This document shows positions 1 to 12,780 of a DNA stretch of 64,000 nucleotides, one piece after another; position 1 is the stretch's first letter, and each line of letters starts with the position of its first letter. Position numbers and translations under genes: made by a program. This DNA comes from Spodoptera frugiperda (taxonomy: Eukaryota > Arthropoda > Insecta > Lepidoptera > Noctuidae). The stretch is from contig NC_064236.1 in assembly GCF_023101765.2 (NCBI RefSeq), positions 1,054,001-1,118,000 of the forward strand, read 5' to 3'. A model generated the notes under the pieces. It was given only the letters and a program-made list of their open reading frames with translations, did no database searches and was not told the DNA's origin.

Positions 1-2900
1 AACACAAATAGAACAGAAACATATGACTTATTATGCACTCAATAATCAATAGTACGGAAGTCTCCTCACAAAATGTTTATTCATTTCATATTTATTTTTT
101 GAACTGATGCAATAAGTTACGATGCACACTCCATGTTTGGTGGCTACTGTGCATACACATTAAGTTACTCGCAATAAGTTAATAAAACCTCTTTCCATTA
201 TAAGTTAAATTTCACTCGTTAATTAATGCATTTCCGTAATTTTTGTTTGTACAACTGCATCGTTGATTTAGTAATATCACTGGATTGCTGTATTCGAACA
301 ATATTTTCGAAGTTGTGTGAGGTAAATACAAGTAAAATTGTTTGTTTTTAATTAATTAATAATAGTATTGCTCATTATAAGATTGGTGGTTTATGCATTT
401 ATGGAGTAATGTAGACGTGTGTATGGATCCCTCTTTGATCCTCTCAAAACTCTTTCGTCAATATAACTGTAGCGAGGACGATGAAACTTTGCATGAACCC
501 TAAGCTATCTAAGTAAGTACTAACTAGTTCTTAATATATATTGTTGACTTTAAAAAAAAGCAAACCTAGTGTATCAGGTACTTAGTTAGTCAAAGTCAAA
601 ATTATTTATTTCAAATAGACCAGGAAAGCACTTCAGAACAGGAAAGAACGTCAAAGCAAATATAATATTATTAACGTTTGTCTATCGGTCAGTCCTCTAT
701 TGAAGCTATTTGGTCAAAAGTAAATTAATGTTTATTTAAACTAAACGTATAGTCTGTTTCAAGTTGTGTATACCTACGCTCATTAGAAGAACCTTACCCA
801 CGAAAAAGTACCTAGTACTAAAGAAAAAAACAAAATCTTAACACAAATTTCAAAAACCCGTTTTCAAGCAAACGAAACAATCAGATTTCAGTCTCTTCAC
901 TACTTCCTAAGAATGAAAAAACCAAGGAGACGGACTGTGTTTCAATTTTATTCTCATGTAAATAAGGCGCATGTTGCATTGCTGGCACGGCCATCCGTGC
1001 ATCCAGGTTAAACAACATAGAATGCGAGATGTAGGTCGAATGTGTTATCACCTTATTGTTATCATAATTCCTCATGGTTCCCGCATACTGAAACGTTTTC
1101 TTTGTAATCAGGAGTTTAGATTGAAGCATAAACTCGTTTATGGTGACGTTAGAATTTCAATTTGCAATACTTCCTACAAATATCACGGTTTGACTAAAAT
1201 GTATGGAAGCCAATTTTGATTCAGACAAATTATTTAACTAGTTTTATTTTGTAAATTTTGGGACAAAATAAAAAAACCTTTTAAGGTTTATCTAAATACC
1301 TAAACGTTTGAATCTTCTATTTCCTATACCTAAGTTCTATTTTTCGACTTCATATTAGGTACTTGCTCTGAATTTAAATTTAAATCTTAGCTCCGTTATA
1401 GAAAATTATAACGAAAGATTTTCTCGACGACTCCACGATTTCATCGAACATCTTTATCGAGACTACGTATTAATCCTTTTAATAAAGCCATAGGAAAATA
1501 TTTCTAAACGACCGAGCAATTGCTCGTAGCAACGGAAGATCTCGGTGCAATACAACTTCTAGGAACCCGACATTTACACGAAGGCAATCTCAATAGTTGA
1601 TTTCTAACATTTAAGTTATTTCCCTTTTATAAAATCGTTAGTTATGAAATCACGCCAACAAATTCTATTTATACATCGTGCTCCCAAAATCTCAATATTT
1701 AATCTAAATACAGCATGTACCTATCGCGAGTTTTAATAAGGAAATTGTCACAGTTATCATCACTTAAGCATAATTATTGTGCAAGGCGTCACGGGGTCAC
1801 TGGTTCGATAAACCGACACGAAATGATAACAATAAGAAGAAAAAAAAAGAATCACAAAATATTAATTAATGTATGTTTGAGTGATGTATAATATTTTTCT
1901 TTAATTTATCTTTGTGATACAGAAATAGCGAGGTGATGAATGTGTGAGGAGGTTCAGATAACATGTTGGATAACCTCGGGGAGTCGCGGTGTCCAGACTA
2001 CTGGATCTGCTATCGTTCCATGCACATCATTCGACGATGTTTGTTTAACAAACACCAGTAGATAACCAACGAGATTACTCTAATGAGTTCTTAGAAATCT
2101 CTTCGGGAGAAAGGAACCATAAGATTTACTTTAGTAAAGATGAAATAAGTAATTATGAGCCAGCTTTCCATTGACCAACTGGGAAGAAAACTATCGACTG
2201 TAATGGTATCATATCTAGTATTTTTCAGTAGGTACTTAATAACATTTTAATTCCAAATTATTAGTCTTATAAAAGCAGGAAGAGATTTCTTCGGGAAAAT
2301 CCAGTACATCTCTACCTCCTATCTATATATAATAATGTTCTCCTGTATTCTGTGTGTGTGTGTTGTAAACAAAATAATAATTAAAACTAGTCGTTGGTTA
2401 CACGATAAACGCTATTGTAATAAGGCTAATATTAATTTACAGTGGAGTATCTGATATCCCAATAAGTAGGTAACAATAATTGGGTCACTTCCCGTTAAGA
2501 TTTGTCAAAGTTCAAGAATGCATCTACTATTTATTTATTACAATAATGTTTTTATTCTGATTTATCAGTTACCGATAAACTGATGGATCGCGCAATATGC
2601 ACGACGTTATAGATTTTTTTATTATTTTTTTTTTTGTAATTTGTCTCGTGCAATTATGTAAATGAATGAAATACGGTGTTTTACTATACAATAACTCATT
2701 CATATTTGAGTACAAGAGGTAATTTGTAAAAAACCGGTTAAGTTGCAATGAGTGCAATGAGTGACTCAATCGAGTGACTTCTGTTTTAGGAGATAAGACT
2801 TCATCTAGTGTAGGTGGTCTTTTTTCTGTTATAACAAATCGATTCGATATCTCTCTCTTTTTTCGCAACGCGATTAAACTACCTTAAATGTTTAAACAAT
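1..2900. other. No gene recognised
   Basis: AT-rich single-copy-looking DNA. A short TG run lies at about 2347-2360. Open frames here are short, overlap on both strands and show no motif. It may be intron of the signal-peptide gene at 12548 (inference). Confidence 0.4.
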
Positions 2901-2924
2901 ACGAACCCTTTCATCATCATCATA

Positions 2925-3060
2925 TCAGCCATAAGACGTCCACTGCTGAACATAGACATCATCCAATGACTTCCAGATAGGCCGATTGGAAGCGACCTGC
3001 ATCCAGCGGCACCCTGCGATCTTAATCAGGTTGTTTGTCCACGAAATGACATTTGAATAA
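2925..3060 (-). mobile_element. RTE-type non-LTR retrotransposon ORF C-terminus and tail
   Basis: Translated on the minus strand, the segment reads WTNNLIKIAGCRWMQVASNR, PIWKSLDDVYVQQWT and a stop. This is the familiar C-terminal end of insect RTE-clade reverse transcriptase ORFs. A short ATC-type repeat (2911-2923) follows as the 3' tail. Only about 45 residues remain, so the copy is 5' truncated. Confidence 0.7.
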
Positions 3061-3384
3061 ACCCTCTACTACCGGCCAAATGACCGTAGTTACTGTTGTG
3101 TATTTTTTACGAACCATTTCCTTACAAACAACTTAATTTAACTAACTTCTTTGAAAAAAGGACAACAAACACTAAACAGCAAAGCAATCAAGTTCACTTA
3201 CAAGCCTTTGAATAATGGAGCCCGTAATAGGCTAGTCTAGTATTATTTAATCAAATTACCTTCCTTCATTAAGTCCTACGATCCAACTCATTGGTAATTC
3301 ACAAATCAAAACACATGCAATCTATTGATTTTCTTAACCCACTTCCGACTAAGTCTACTGCTTATCCATTATACGAGTGTCATA

Positions 3385-3510
3385 TTTTAGGGTTCCGTAG
3401 ACAAATGGCAAAAAACGGAACCCTTATAGATTCGTCATGTCTGTCTGTTTGTCCGTCCGAAACTGTTGGGCCTATATAGTTGAAACTTTGTAGGCTGATG
3501 TATTCTGATA
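3385..3510. repeat. Lepidopteran dispersed repeat starting GGGTTCCGTAG
   Basis: AGGGTTCCGT and ACGGAACCCT (3389-3398, 3415-3424) form a short inverted pair, followed by GTCTGTCTGTTTGTCCGTCC. The opposite end type of this widespread repeat lies at 42048-42110. Confidence 0.6.
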
Positions 3511-4546
3511 ACCGCTATTCGATAAATGTAAAAATTAAAAAAAATATCTCTTAAAAATTTCATACATGGAACTGTTTTTTCTTTTTTTTTTCTAATGGGG
3601 ACTGTCAGATTCTGAGTAACACTGACACTCTGTTGTCTCTACGGACTGTCATATTCTATGACTGAGACCCACACACTGACATACGGCGAACAGTTTTACA
3701 TGTGTGTAGGACTCGAGTACTTAAGCATATCTAATTATATTGAACCTACACTGACTGGTTTGGTACCTCATAAGTTGTTCAACCTGTAAATAGATATACA
3801 TACGATTTGTTGAAAGAGTGATAGTAGATTGAATGAACAGATTGTCAACATTTTTATTGATTGTTTAATACATCTCTACATTTTTATACAACATATTTAT
3901 AACGGCCAAAACGTACCCCAAGTTATTATTATCAATTTACTACTTGTATCTACTACTGCCTACTTTGTGTGTTCGTTAGGGTCATTATCTAGTAATCAAA
4001 ATTTTATCCCCCTCATGATGACAGATCAATGTGATATCTTGATTACAATACAATTATAATATATTTTTTATACATACGCCGATACAACACATATTTTTTT
4101 TCACAAATACCTCTACTATAATATGGATATCAAACGAAAGAGAATGACAAAATAGACACCATTGAAACCACTTAGCAATAAAAAAATATGTTAACTTGTT
4201 ATCATATTTGCAAAATATACGGATAACGAGAGTTCAAATCCTATCCGCAAGGCAAACATATACATATAACATATAGATAGGCGCCCCTAAATAACTCATA
4301 CTTTAACACTAAATTTAGGCATACGTATATCGTGGTGGGAGATAACCTTGCCCAAGACTGACGCTGATTCGACGGGGTCAAAAGTACAAATATTAAAAAA
4401 AAATCTTATGTTTGATAAAGATACCTCCTTTTTATGCAACAGTCATGTCAAAATTCGGACAGAAATAACACAGACAGTGTTATGTTTAATTCTATGCCTA
4501 ACTTAGTATAAGTCTAAATCTTATCCATGAATAAGAAGGCAAAGGC

Positions 4547-4682
4547 TTTTTTGAGAGAAAATCATTAAATGCCTTCTCCTGCCTTGGGTGAGGTGAAAGG
4601 GAGAGTCAGACTCTGACTAAAAACCACCTCTACTCCTACTTTTCCAGTTGGAACCCCTGCAACCCGTAAGGTCTTCCGCGAC
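4547..4682 (-). mobile_element. R1-clade-like 3' UTR fragment with target-site duplication
   Basis: Diverged short copy. It is flanked by TAAGAAGGCAAAGGCT on the left (from 4532) and TAAGAAGGCAAGGCT on the right (4683-4697), with a one-base length difference. Confidence 0.72.
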
Positions 4683-5747
4683 TAAGAAGGCAAGGCTTGG
4701 TGCAAAAACATAAACCCGATATTTATAGCAAAACATCGTCCTCAGTTAGTGCTACATAAATCCCTTTTAATTATTCTTACCAGCCTCATGTACCCATTTA
4801 GCTAATCGCTATCACAATATTAGATCAATCCAGTTCGTTAATGTAGAACACCAGTGTAACTGATCAGAATAATACATTTACTTATTTCCTCAATAACATA
4901 TAGTGACAACGAACAAACCCGCCTGTTGAATCAGCTAACTTGTGAATTTCACTAACCATTCAAATAACTCCTTTACTCAACTACACATAAAGGCCATATT
5001 GCAACCGCAACACTATCAGCCACTTAACACCTATTCTTTAATGTTAGTGATGCAAAATTTGAAGAGATTAGCGTTACTTTAAAATGTGTTATCTATGAGA
5101 TTCTGTGGGCGGTCATCGACTTTAGGTCGCGAGTAGATATAGGCTAGCTAAACAAAATCTACGGGTGTGCCGTAATGTCATTATATGATAACGATGAAAA
5201 TGCTCAAAAAAAGTTTTATAAATATTCAAAAATATGATAAAAATTTTAAACTTGAATTTTGTTATCTAATTTCATTACTTACTAAAAAGTATGAAATAAG
5301 AAATATTTTCATTTGAATTTGATATGTATTGTAGAGAAGAAAGTATATAATACAATATGTATAAATGTATGTGCGTATGTAAGAATCAAAGAAGGCACGT
5401 CTACAGCCTCAAAAATATACATAATCATCAGCGGACGCATAGTCGGGTAAAAATTGCATTTACCGGGACCAAAACGGGATAAACTAATGAATTGTCATAT
5501 GTTTTATAAACACATACTCGTATGTATTATAAGTATTATGTTACAGTTCCGAGAAGTTCAGTGTATCTACAATGGCGTAATTATAGGGTCGTAATGTTAT
5601 CTCCAGTGACTCAGGACGCTACCTACTGTTACCAAGGTGATGCAAGCCTGTTGCAATTTCCTTATTTCATTTTAGTACGGCTTGTATTGTCCCATTAATT
5701 AGAATTTGTAATAAACTTAGACAAATATTTCACTAATCTAAATACAA

Positions 5748-6037
5748 CTGACTGCCTCGTTGGCCGAGTTGTTGCAAGTGCGACTGCCGGGCAAGGGGTC
5801 TCGGGTTCGATACCCGGGTCGGGCGAAGTATTACTGGGCTTTTTTCGGTTTTTCGATAAATTTCTCAGTAGTAGCACGGAGTCTGGAAATGTGCCCGGTA
5901 TATGGCAATAGGCTCACCACCTATTACATGGGACTTACAACATAAATTGTGAAAAGTGGGTGTACACAGTGGCATTACGTGTCATAATGTGCACCTCTGC
6001 CTACCCCTTCGGGCGTGACGATATGTATGTATGTATG
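5748..6037 (+). mobile_element. tRNA-derived SINE, family 1
   Basis: The head has a pol III A-box-like TTGGCCGAGTTG and B box GGTTCGATACC. The body is shared with copies at 21453, 22845 and 52173 (GTCTGGAAATGTGCCCGG, CACCTCTGCCTACCCCTTCG). The tail is (ATGT)n. It is flanked by 63-bp direct repeats (5685-5747 and 6038-6100). Confidence 0.8.
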
Positions 6038-6446
6038 TATTGTCCCATTAATTGGGATTTATATTTAATTGACAGAAATATTTCACTAATCTAAATACAA
6101 GTATTAATTTCAATGTTTAGACTACGTACTTAATGACCTCAATAACGTTTCGCCGCGCCAGCAAATACCTTTCCTTTTTAAAGTCGGTTAAAGAGTAAAA
6201 CAAAAGAACTTTATAACAGGAACTTCATAATTATGAATGTCAAAGAAAATTAAAAGGAAATTATATTCAACCCTGCAGGATACCGGACACATTCCTTAGA
6301 ATACCAGGGGTCTAGAAAGCTGTAGCAACCGAAGTATTCTTACTTGGTCTTTTTGTCAGGCTTCTTGAATACCGATCCTTTTTAAAACCATAACCTGATT
6401 TTAAAGCTTTGTGAGTTAGAATTAGTGATTAAACTTCTATTAGTAT

Positions 6447-6565
6447 TAACATTAGAACTTAAGACAGGATATTTAACATGTTTATTTATGTCTATGAGTT
6501 TCCGATATTTCGGCACTGTTACTACTGTAAACATGGTAAATATCCCGTCTTAAGTTCTAATGTTA
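6447..6565. repeat. Fold-back repeat, 38-bp arms
   Basis: Arms 6447-6484 and 6528-6565 pair at 36 of 38 positions around a 43-base loop (the arm includes ATTAGAACTTAAGAC). Confidence 0.82.
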
Positions 6566-6649
6566 GTGTTAGTGACCATGTCTGTTTAAAAATTCTATTA
6601 GTAAAGGTACTATCTTAGAACTTTTTTGTTTCATTTGAGGAAGGAAATT

Positions 6650-6790
6650 CATTTTTTTCTTCTTTGGTCTTTCGAGGTAAGCCTACCGAGAGGGAGAGTC
6701 AGACTCTTACTGACTAAAAACCACCCCGTGCCTACTCCTGCTTTTCGAGCCGGATCCCCAGTAACCCCACTAGCTAGTACGTAGCTCCGG
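6650..6790 (-). mobile_element. R1-clade-like 3' UTR fragment
   Basis: The core GTCAGACTCTTACTGACTAA and CTTTTCGAGCCGGATCCCC match the family. The left edge is diverged and no target-site duplication was found. Confidence 0.68.
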
Positions 6791-7192
6791 AACTGATTCC
6801 CTTGTACAATAACATGTAAGTTATAATTAAAAAAAAATACTTATGTAGGATCAATGACACAGACAAAGTAAAAAACCAAAGTCAATTTGTTTACAAGTTA
6901 TTACTGTTTTTGGAACCTATATTTTAATCTAAGACAATAGTATTAAAGTAATAGAGCTACTGTCGTAGACATAATAAAAAATGTTATATTAAAAGTGTGT
7001 TAAATAGTTTTCTTTTTACTTTATCTTGCTTAGTATTAAAAAGATACGGAACGCGCCGTGTGCGTAAGAGCGTACACGCAAATGATAAAGCGTGAACTCT
7101 TTGACTTCCTGACTCGTCTGACTAATGTGATTGAGGTGCTAAGATTCATTGATAAAACTATTATAACTTGTTTTTTGCAAATAGGATCATTA

Positions 7193-7485
7193 AACGAGCA
7201 GACGGATCACCTGATGGTAAGCAATCGCCGCCGCCCATGGACACCCAAAACACCAGTGGTGTTACAAGTGCGTTTGCAGGCCTTTTAGGGATTAGGAATT
7301 TAAGAGTTTTTGGATTGGTGAGGAGGGTAATTGGGTCTTCGGTAACCTCACTCATACGACGCAAGCGTTGTTTCACGTCGGTTTTCTGTAAGGCTGTGAT
7401 ATAACTCCGGTCGAGCCGGCCACACTTCGGCATGCCTCTCCCTCATTCAAAGTGATCGGGAGATAGAGTGTCAAGAACCGATTTT
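7193..7485 (+). repeat. Lepidopteran dispersed repeat, longest copy here
   Basis: The core is GAGCAGACGGATCACCTGAT, then GCCGCCGCCCATGGACACCC and ACACCAGTGGTGTTACAAGT. It continues to the CCTCTCCCTCATTCAAAG end. Other copies: 11059, 15200, 40082, 48390 (inverted), and partial at 34953 and 38012. Short ORFs with PWTPETPEA-type peptides in these copies are repeat sequence. Confidence 0.75.
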
Positions 7486-9108
7486 GTGCATGAAACATGA
7501 AGTTTTTTAACCCTAATCATTTCTTACATTAATTATACAAATGAAAGAATGATAAATGTTTTAATATCTTACAAAAACGTAGAAAGAATATAATTATATT
7601 GTTTTGATTAAGATTTTAACAGAGAATTTACACGTGATATATAAAATAGTTTATTAATTGCAGTAATATAGTTTCAAACATCCCAGATAGCCTTTAACGA
7701 TAACTACTCACAGTTATCATTATAATAGAGCTCAAAATGTTAATCAATTGCGTCAGTGGACATTTTTTGCCATTGTTTTATTTCATAAAATATATATGTT
7801 TTAATAGTAACAAAAAAATTATCTCATCATTAGGTGTTTTATGCTAGAAATAAATTCATGTTTAATAAAGCCTCGAGAGATTGGAACGAAGTAGACTTCG
7901 ATAAAACAAAATTGCAACTGAATTCCAAGAAAACCTAGAAGTACTAGTTACTGCAACTTCTATTCTACCACGGATTAATAACTAAGATCTAAGCAAGTCT
8001 ACAATGAATGAACAATCATACTTGATCAAAGTTCCTTACCTAAATTACATACAAACAATTAATATTTGTCTGTTGGTATGTTCGACTTGGTATTGAGCAT
8101 AGTTGCTGCGATTGATGAAACTTTACGATGCATAGTTCGTGATTAGCATCAACCCATAGTAGGTGTAGCAGTCTCAGAAATTCTAATAGTTCAGTATAAC
8201 TTAGTATTGTTAATTTTAGTACTAAAATTCTGTACTGACTGTTTCGTTCTGACTAACGTAAGCGAAACTTGATGCTTGGAGGAATAGCACTATTTTGAGT
8301 TGCAGGTAGTAAAGTTTAGGTTCTAGAATCCACACAGATTTTGCCAACCTACATAGATTTTAACGTACTGCTTAGGTTTAATTGAAGGTGCTTGCATTGT
8401 GTAACAATTCAAAATTCAAATAATTACGTATTGCAGCGTTAATTTGGGTATAAATAGTTTTCGTCGTATTATAAGTTATTTAAGTTGGTCGTTCGTTAAC
8501 TCTGTTGCATTACTTAATTGAAATAAATGCTTTGATTTTGATTGTAAACCTCCATCTTAACCATTGTTGTGTTAAAAAAAATCACCAATTTGCTTGTTTT
8601 GTATCGCTTCTCTCAGTTACTTTAGTTTAGTAGAAAATATGAAAGCTTTTAAGATGTGTGCACTGTATGGCAAATTGGATTTTTACTGGTGGAGAGGTAC
8701 TAACGTGCTGTGCTGCGAACACTTAGGAGTCACATAGGCAAGTGTACATTTGTCATTAGAAGATGCCTACATCAATGATATTGTAATTATGATGATATTA
8801 CTAGTTACTACGTCTGCTAAAAACAATAAAATGTTAAAAAAAAAATTTTTTTTAAAAAACTGAATTGAAAATTATCACAGTTCAAAAACTTCACTTAACT
8901 ACTAATTATTATTAGACTTCGAAAAGAAAATTGATCCTGTGACCTACGGCGTAACCCATCAAGAATTCGAAATCAATATCAACGATGTAACACGGAAAAA
9001 TTCTAGACTCCGGACTGTTAACGAGAAATTTAATTTTGGAAAAACCGAAACATTTCCAAGTAATGCCCAAAAATTGAACCCGAGAACCCATGCGGACAAA
9101 ATCACCCT

Positions 9109-9249
9109 TTTTTTAAGGGGGATATCATCTAATCACTTCTCTTGGCTTGGGCGAGGCGAGAGAGAGTCAGACTCTTACTGACTAAAAACCACCCGTTCTT
9201 ATGTCTGCCCTTCGAGCCGGAGCCCCGTTAACTTGCTAGGTATTCCGCA
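9109..9249 (-). mobile_element. R1-clade-like 3' UTR fragment with 15-bp target-site duplication
   Basis: Short 3'-only copy. Flanking repeats GGACAAAATCACCCT (9094-9108) and GGACCAAATCACCCT (9250-9264) differ at one base. Confidence 0.78.
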
Positions 9250-9649
9250 GGACCAAATCACCCTATATGCCATTCGACCAGTCAAGCAGCATCGCAGCAG
9301 GTACAAACACACATACACTGCAGAAATAATAAATAACTGTTTCATAACAAACTAATGAGAAGCACTTCCATTATCTTCACGCTATCGCAGGTGATATCAA
9401 TCCATATTTAGTCTCGCGGAATGAACTACGAGTAACAATTAGCTTAATTACTGCCCCCAAGACGTGTACATTATATTTTGAAGCGAAACGCTAACAAGTT
9501 CACAATTAAGTTGCTCTGAGTAAATCTTTGTTGCATATCGTATGTTTAAGAAAACATAATATTGCTTTTCCGTCTATTTTAAAGTTAAGACGAAATATTT
9601 GTTTTCTGTGTATTGTATAAGCAGTAAATATAAAATGACGAGGAAAGTT

Positions 9650-9782
9650 GTTTTTTTTGAGGAGGCAAAATCATCCGATTTCTTCTCCCGCCTTGAGTGA
9701 GGCAGAAGGGAGTGTCAGACTCTTACTGACTAAAAACCCCGTTCCTACTCCTACTTTTAGCCGGAGCCCCGGCAATCACGGA
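9650..9782 (-). mobile_element. R1-clade-like 3' UTR fragment
   Basis: It carries the same poly(T) edge and GTGTCAGACTCTTACTGAC core as the other copies and ends near GCCGGAGCCCCGGCAAT. No clear target-site duplication. It lies 0.4 kb from the copy at 9109. Confidence 0.7.
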
Positions 9783-10404
9783 AGACACCTGGTATCCTGA
9801 AATACTAGGGATTAGGTACCAGTACAGCCCACGACTATGATACAAATTAATAACTCGACACCCGCAACATAAGAGGAGAGACAAATATTTTGCTAGCCTA
9901 TCTATAAAGAAGAGGATTGGTCCTTTGGTCAGCAGTGACCACGTAATGGCGGTTGATGATGATGAACCTATTGGTAATCACGCTACTGTTTCTATTTCAA
10001 GTGTTATACAATTATAAAGGAGTTATTAGCGAAAAGTATAAATAAGTAAAAACTTTAGAGAATATTCCTGAACATATGCAACATATGGGTCCACATATAA
10101 TGCACAATTGCAACTCTATATTATTATCGGTTACCTACATAGGTTGTTTTTTAACAGTGCACAGTCTCATTTTACGAAATTTCGCAAAGTTGCGTCGCGT
10201 AAAAAAGGCGTACAATGTTTTTTTTTTTAAGGTAGTGTTATTCATACTACATGGGATAAGTTACAAGTTAGTTTACTAGTTATAAGTTAGTTTACATGGT
10301 AGGTGATGAGGTAGCGATCTAGTTAGACGAGTTTTAGAAGTATCGTTATTATGGTAATAAAATATTTATTAATTTTGACAAGTAATATATTTTTTATATA
10401 TAAA

Positions 10405-10555
10405 CAACTAGCTGGCCCGGCAAACTTTCGTGCCGCCTCGAACATTTTTTAAACCTTCTCTGGACACAGCACAAAGAATTCAAAACAAAAATTTGCCAAA
10501 TCGGTCCAGCTGTTTTCGAGTTCTAGAAGCATTTGATTTTTATATAAATAGTTTA
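10405..10555 (+). repeat. Dispersed repeat (CTAGCTGGCCCGGCAAAC type)
   Basis: ACTAGCTGGCCCGGCAAACT at one end, CCAAATCGGTCCAGCTGTTT and CGAGTTCTAGAAGCATTTG near the other. This is a known-looking lepidopteran non-LTR tail type; class not proven. Confidence 0.55.
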
Positions 10556-11058
10556 CATATAAATTACAACACGTATATCAAGTTGTGTATATTAAGATGA
10601 TACTTCATTAAAAATTTTTAGATTATTTTACCATAGAACTAATGTAAAATATTGTTGCATTTAAAACTTACTGTTAAAATTAATGAAAAAATATCAATTT
10701 ACACAGAAATAGGATTTAATTTAAAATACTATATTTTGAAGTTAAAGAAAACCGTGATTGAATCTTTTAAAAGTTTCCTCCTACCCTATGCAAAATTGTA
10801 AAATTGAGTGCACGTATGACGCTGCAGACCATAGTGACAGTCATGAGTTCGATTCTCGCTTTGAAGAAAATAATATATAATGACATTTTTTGTATTAAAA
10901 ATGACATAAATGCTTCAAATTTATTTCAAATGAAATAAATCGGACTTTAACACTCTATAAAAAACAGTGACTAATTATATCAATCATTCTTATATGAATA
11001 TTTATAGATCAATAATAGGTATTTATACGTTTTTCTTTTTGTATTTTTTATGGTATAA

Positions 11059-11158
11059 GCCGGTAAACAAGCAGACGGATCACCTGATGGCAAGCAATCG
11101 CCGCCGCCCATGGACACCCGAAACACCAGAGGCGTTACAAGTGCGTTGCCGGTCTTAG
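11059..11158 (+). repeat. Lepidopteran dispersed repeat copy
   Basis: Same core as 7193-7485 (AAGCAGACGGATCACCTGAT), truncated at GTGCGTTGCCGGTCTT. Confidence 0.72.
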
Positions 11159-12485
11159 ACATATTTTTATCTTCGAGTATAGATGTTTAATAGACTCTGT
11201 AGTATTCAAAGTACAGAGAAAAGTCATGCTAAGGTAATGAATGACTTTTACATACATTAATACTGACAGCGATTTAGGAATAATGATACGGAATAATTTA
11301 AAGGTTATTTGCAATCGCACAGTGTAGGTAGCACATTAGAACATATAAAAGAATCCTAAAGCTATTATCTCTCCTAAAATATTTTTGTCCTCTCCTCATA
11401 ACTTTTTGCTGAGAAAACTGTAGACAGGACGTTGAAGGTGTCACCCTATTTAGAGGGATAAATCCGTCGCATCACAGGACGGCGCAGACTTCACTATGTA
11501 GGCTTGCATTGTACTATGCACACAAGAAAAACTACCAAAGCCAGCTTACAACCACACCACGTACCGAAATAAGTTTCGGAATCAATTAACAGACTTGAAA
11601 AATAAACCGATTATTCCTCGCGGTGATCGATCCGTAAGATTGGAACCAGTTTTTTAATACTTTTTTTTATAACACACGCGTACCGGCAACAACAATTTAA
11701 AATTTAGCATTACGATCTCCAACTTATTTTACTTACTGTACTGACCCTATTTTAGTTCGTAAATTTAATGAAAGACAACTTAGCGACGATTAAAATTAGC
11801 GCACGTAAGGTAACCGCTGTAACAATACACCCGTAGGCAATAGTTTGCAGTTGTAAAAGTGGCAATGAGACAATCAGCATTTTATTGACACAATTGGTAG
11901 AATTTATTTTATGTTATACGATTATAGAACACGCTACAATTTTTTACTAGTACCCTATTGACTTATATTCAAATAAATGGTACAAATTGACTTTATAACT
12001 GGGTTACGCTAAACTTTATCGACTTCAAATAATCGTTTTATCAACTGATAGACACCTAGACACGTTTTCCTGCATAGAAATCAAACAGCTAGTACAGTAA
12101 GTATACCGCAAAACTCTGTAGATAAATTATTTAAAGATATTAAATAGTTCCTAAGTTATAATTACATGTCCCTCCAAACTGTCCGTGTAAATTCTTTTAT
12201 GTAAAATTCAAACAAGCTCGAACTGAACACTCGTAAAGTTAAAATATGTTCAGTTGTTGCAGAAACCGGCTCTGACACCTTATACCTAGTTATTACTTAA
12301 ACTTAGCCAATATTCAAACAAAACACAAAACTTTTGTCTCCTTAATATGAGTCAGGCACACAATAAATACAAAATCGCAAGGTCTAGACTAAGCGAAGTC
12401 GAAAAAAAGTTTTGCAAAGTATTTTTCAAAAAGGCCGCGGGCTGGTTGTAAGCCTTGTTTTTGGCAAACTTTGAGAGAAACTTAC

Positions 12486-12548
12486 CTTCCAGACTGATGC
12501 CACGAGGACAAGCAGGAGGACCGCTAGCGGGGTTCCTCCGGACCTCAT
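12486..12548 (-). CDS. First coding exon of a secreted or membrane protein (signal peptide)
   Basis: The minus strand reads CCACCATGAGG, a good start context, then 21 codons MRSGGTPLAVLLLVLVASVW plus Lys, ending exactly at a GTAAGT donor in phase 0. The run LAVLLLVLVASVW is a classic signal-peptide core with a likely cleavage site near its end. The upstream DNA is CpG-rich. Further exons should lie at lower coordinates, possibly outside the window; none was recognised. The mature protein is unknown. Confidence 0.72.
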
Positions 12549-12780
12549 GGTGGTCCAAGAAGGAAGGAAGACGAATGTTTAGAAGTTAAGTCCGATGACC
12601 GGGAAGCGCGTAGGCGTCGTCCGCGCCGCTCAACAGCCGGACCGCGAATGATGCCCGCGACCCGATCCGCTACGCTCCTCCGCTCGGCTCCTCTTGCAAG
12701 CCTAACTTTTCGTCCTTAGTCCAGAAGCGATATCGAAGCTTGCAGCGCTTTCTACGCAACCTCGCGATGCGCCTACCAAC
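12549..12780 (-). promoter_or_regulatory. CpG-rich 5' UTR and promoter of the signal-peptide gene
   Basis: From about 12590 to 12770 the sequence is GC-rich with many CG dinucleotides, in sharp contrast to the flanks. It sits immediately upstream of the ATG at 12548. The transcription start could not be fixed. Confidence 0.5.

Noticed and set aside
881..1219. Overlapping 82-residue frames on both strands
   Set aside because: Neither shows a motif, a splice site pair or coding-like composition.
7058..7433. Overlapping short ORFs with RRRPWTPETPEA-type peptides
   Set aside because: The same peptides occur in every copy of a dispersed non-coding repeat (7193, 11059, 40082).
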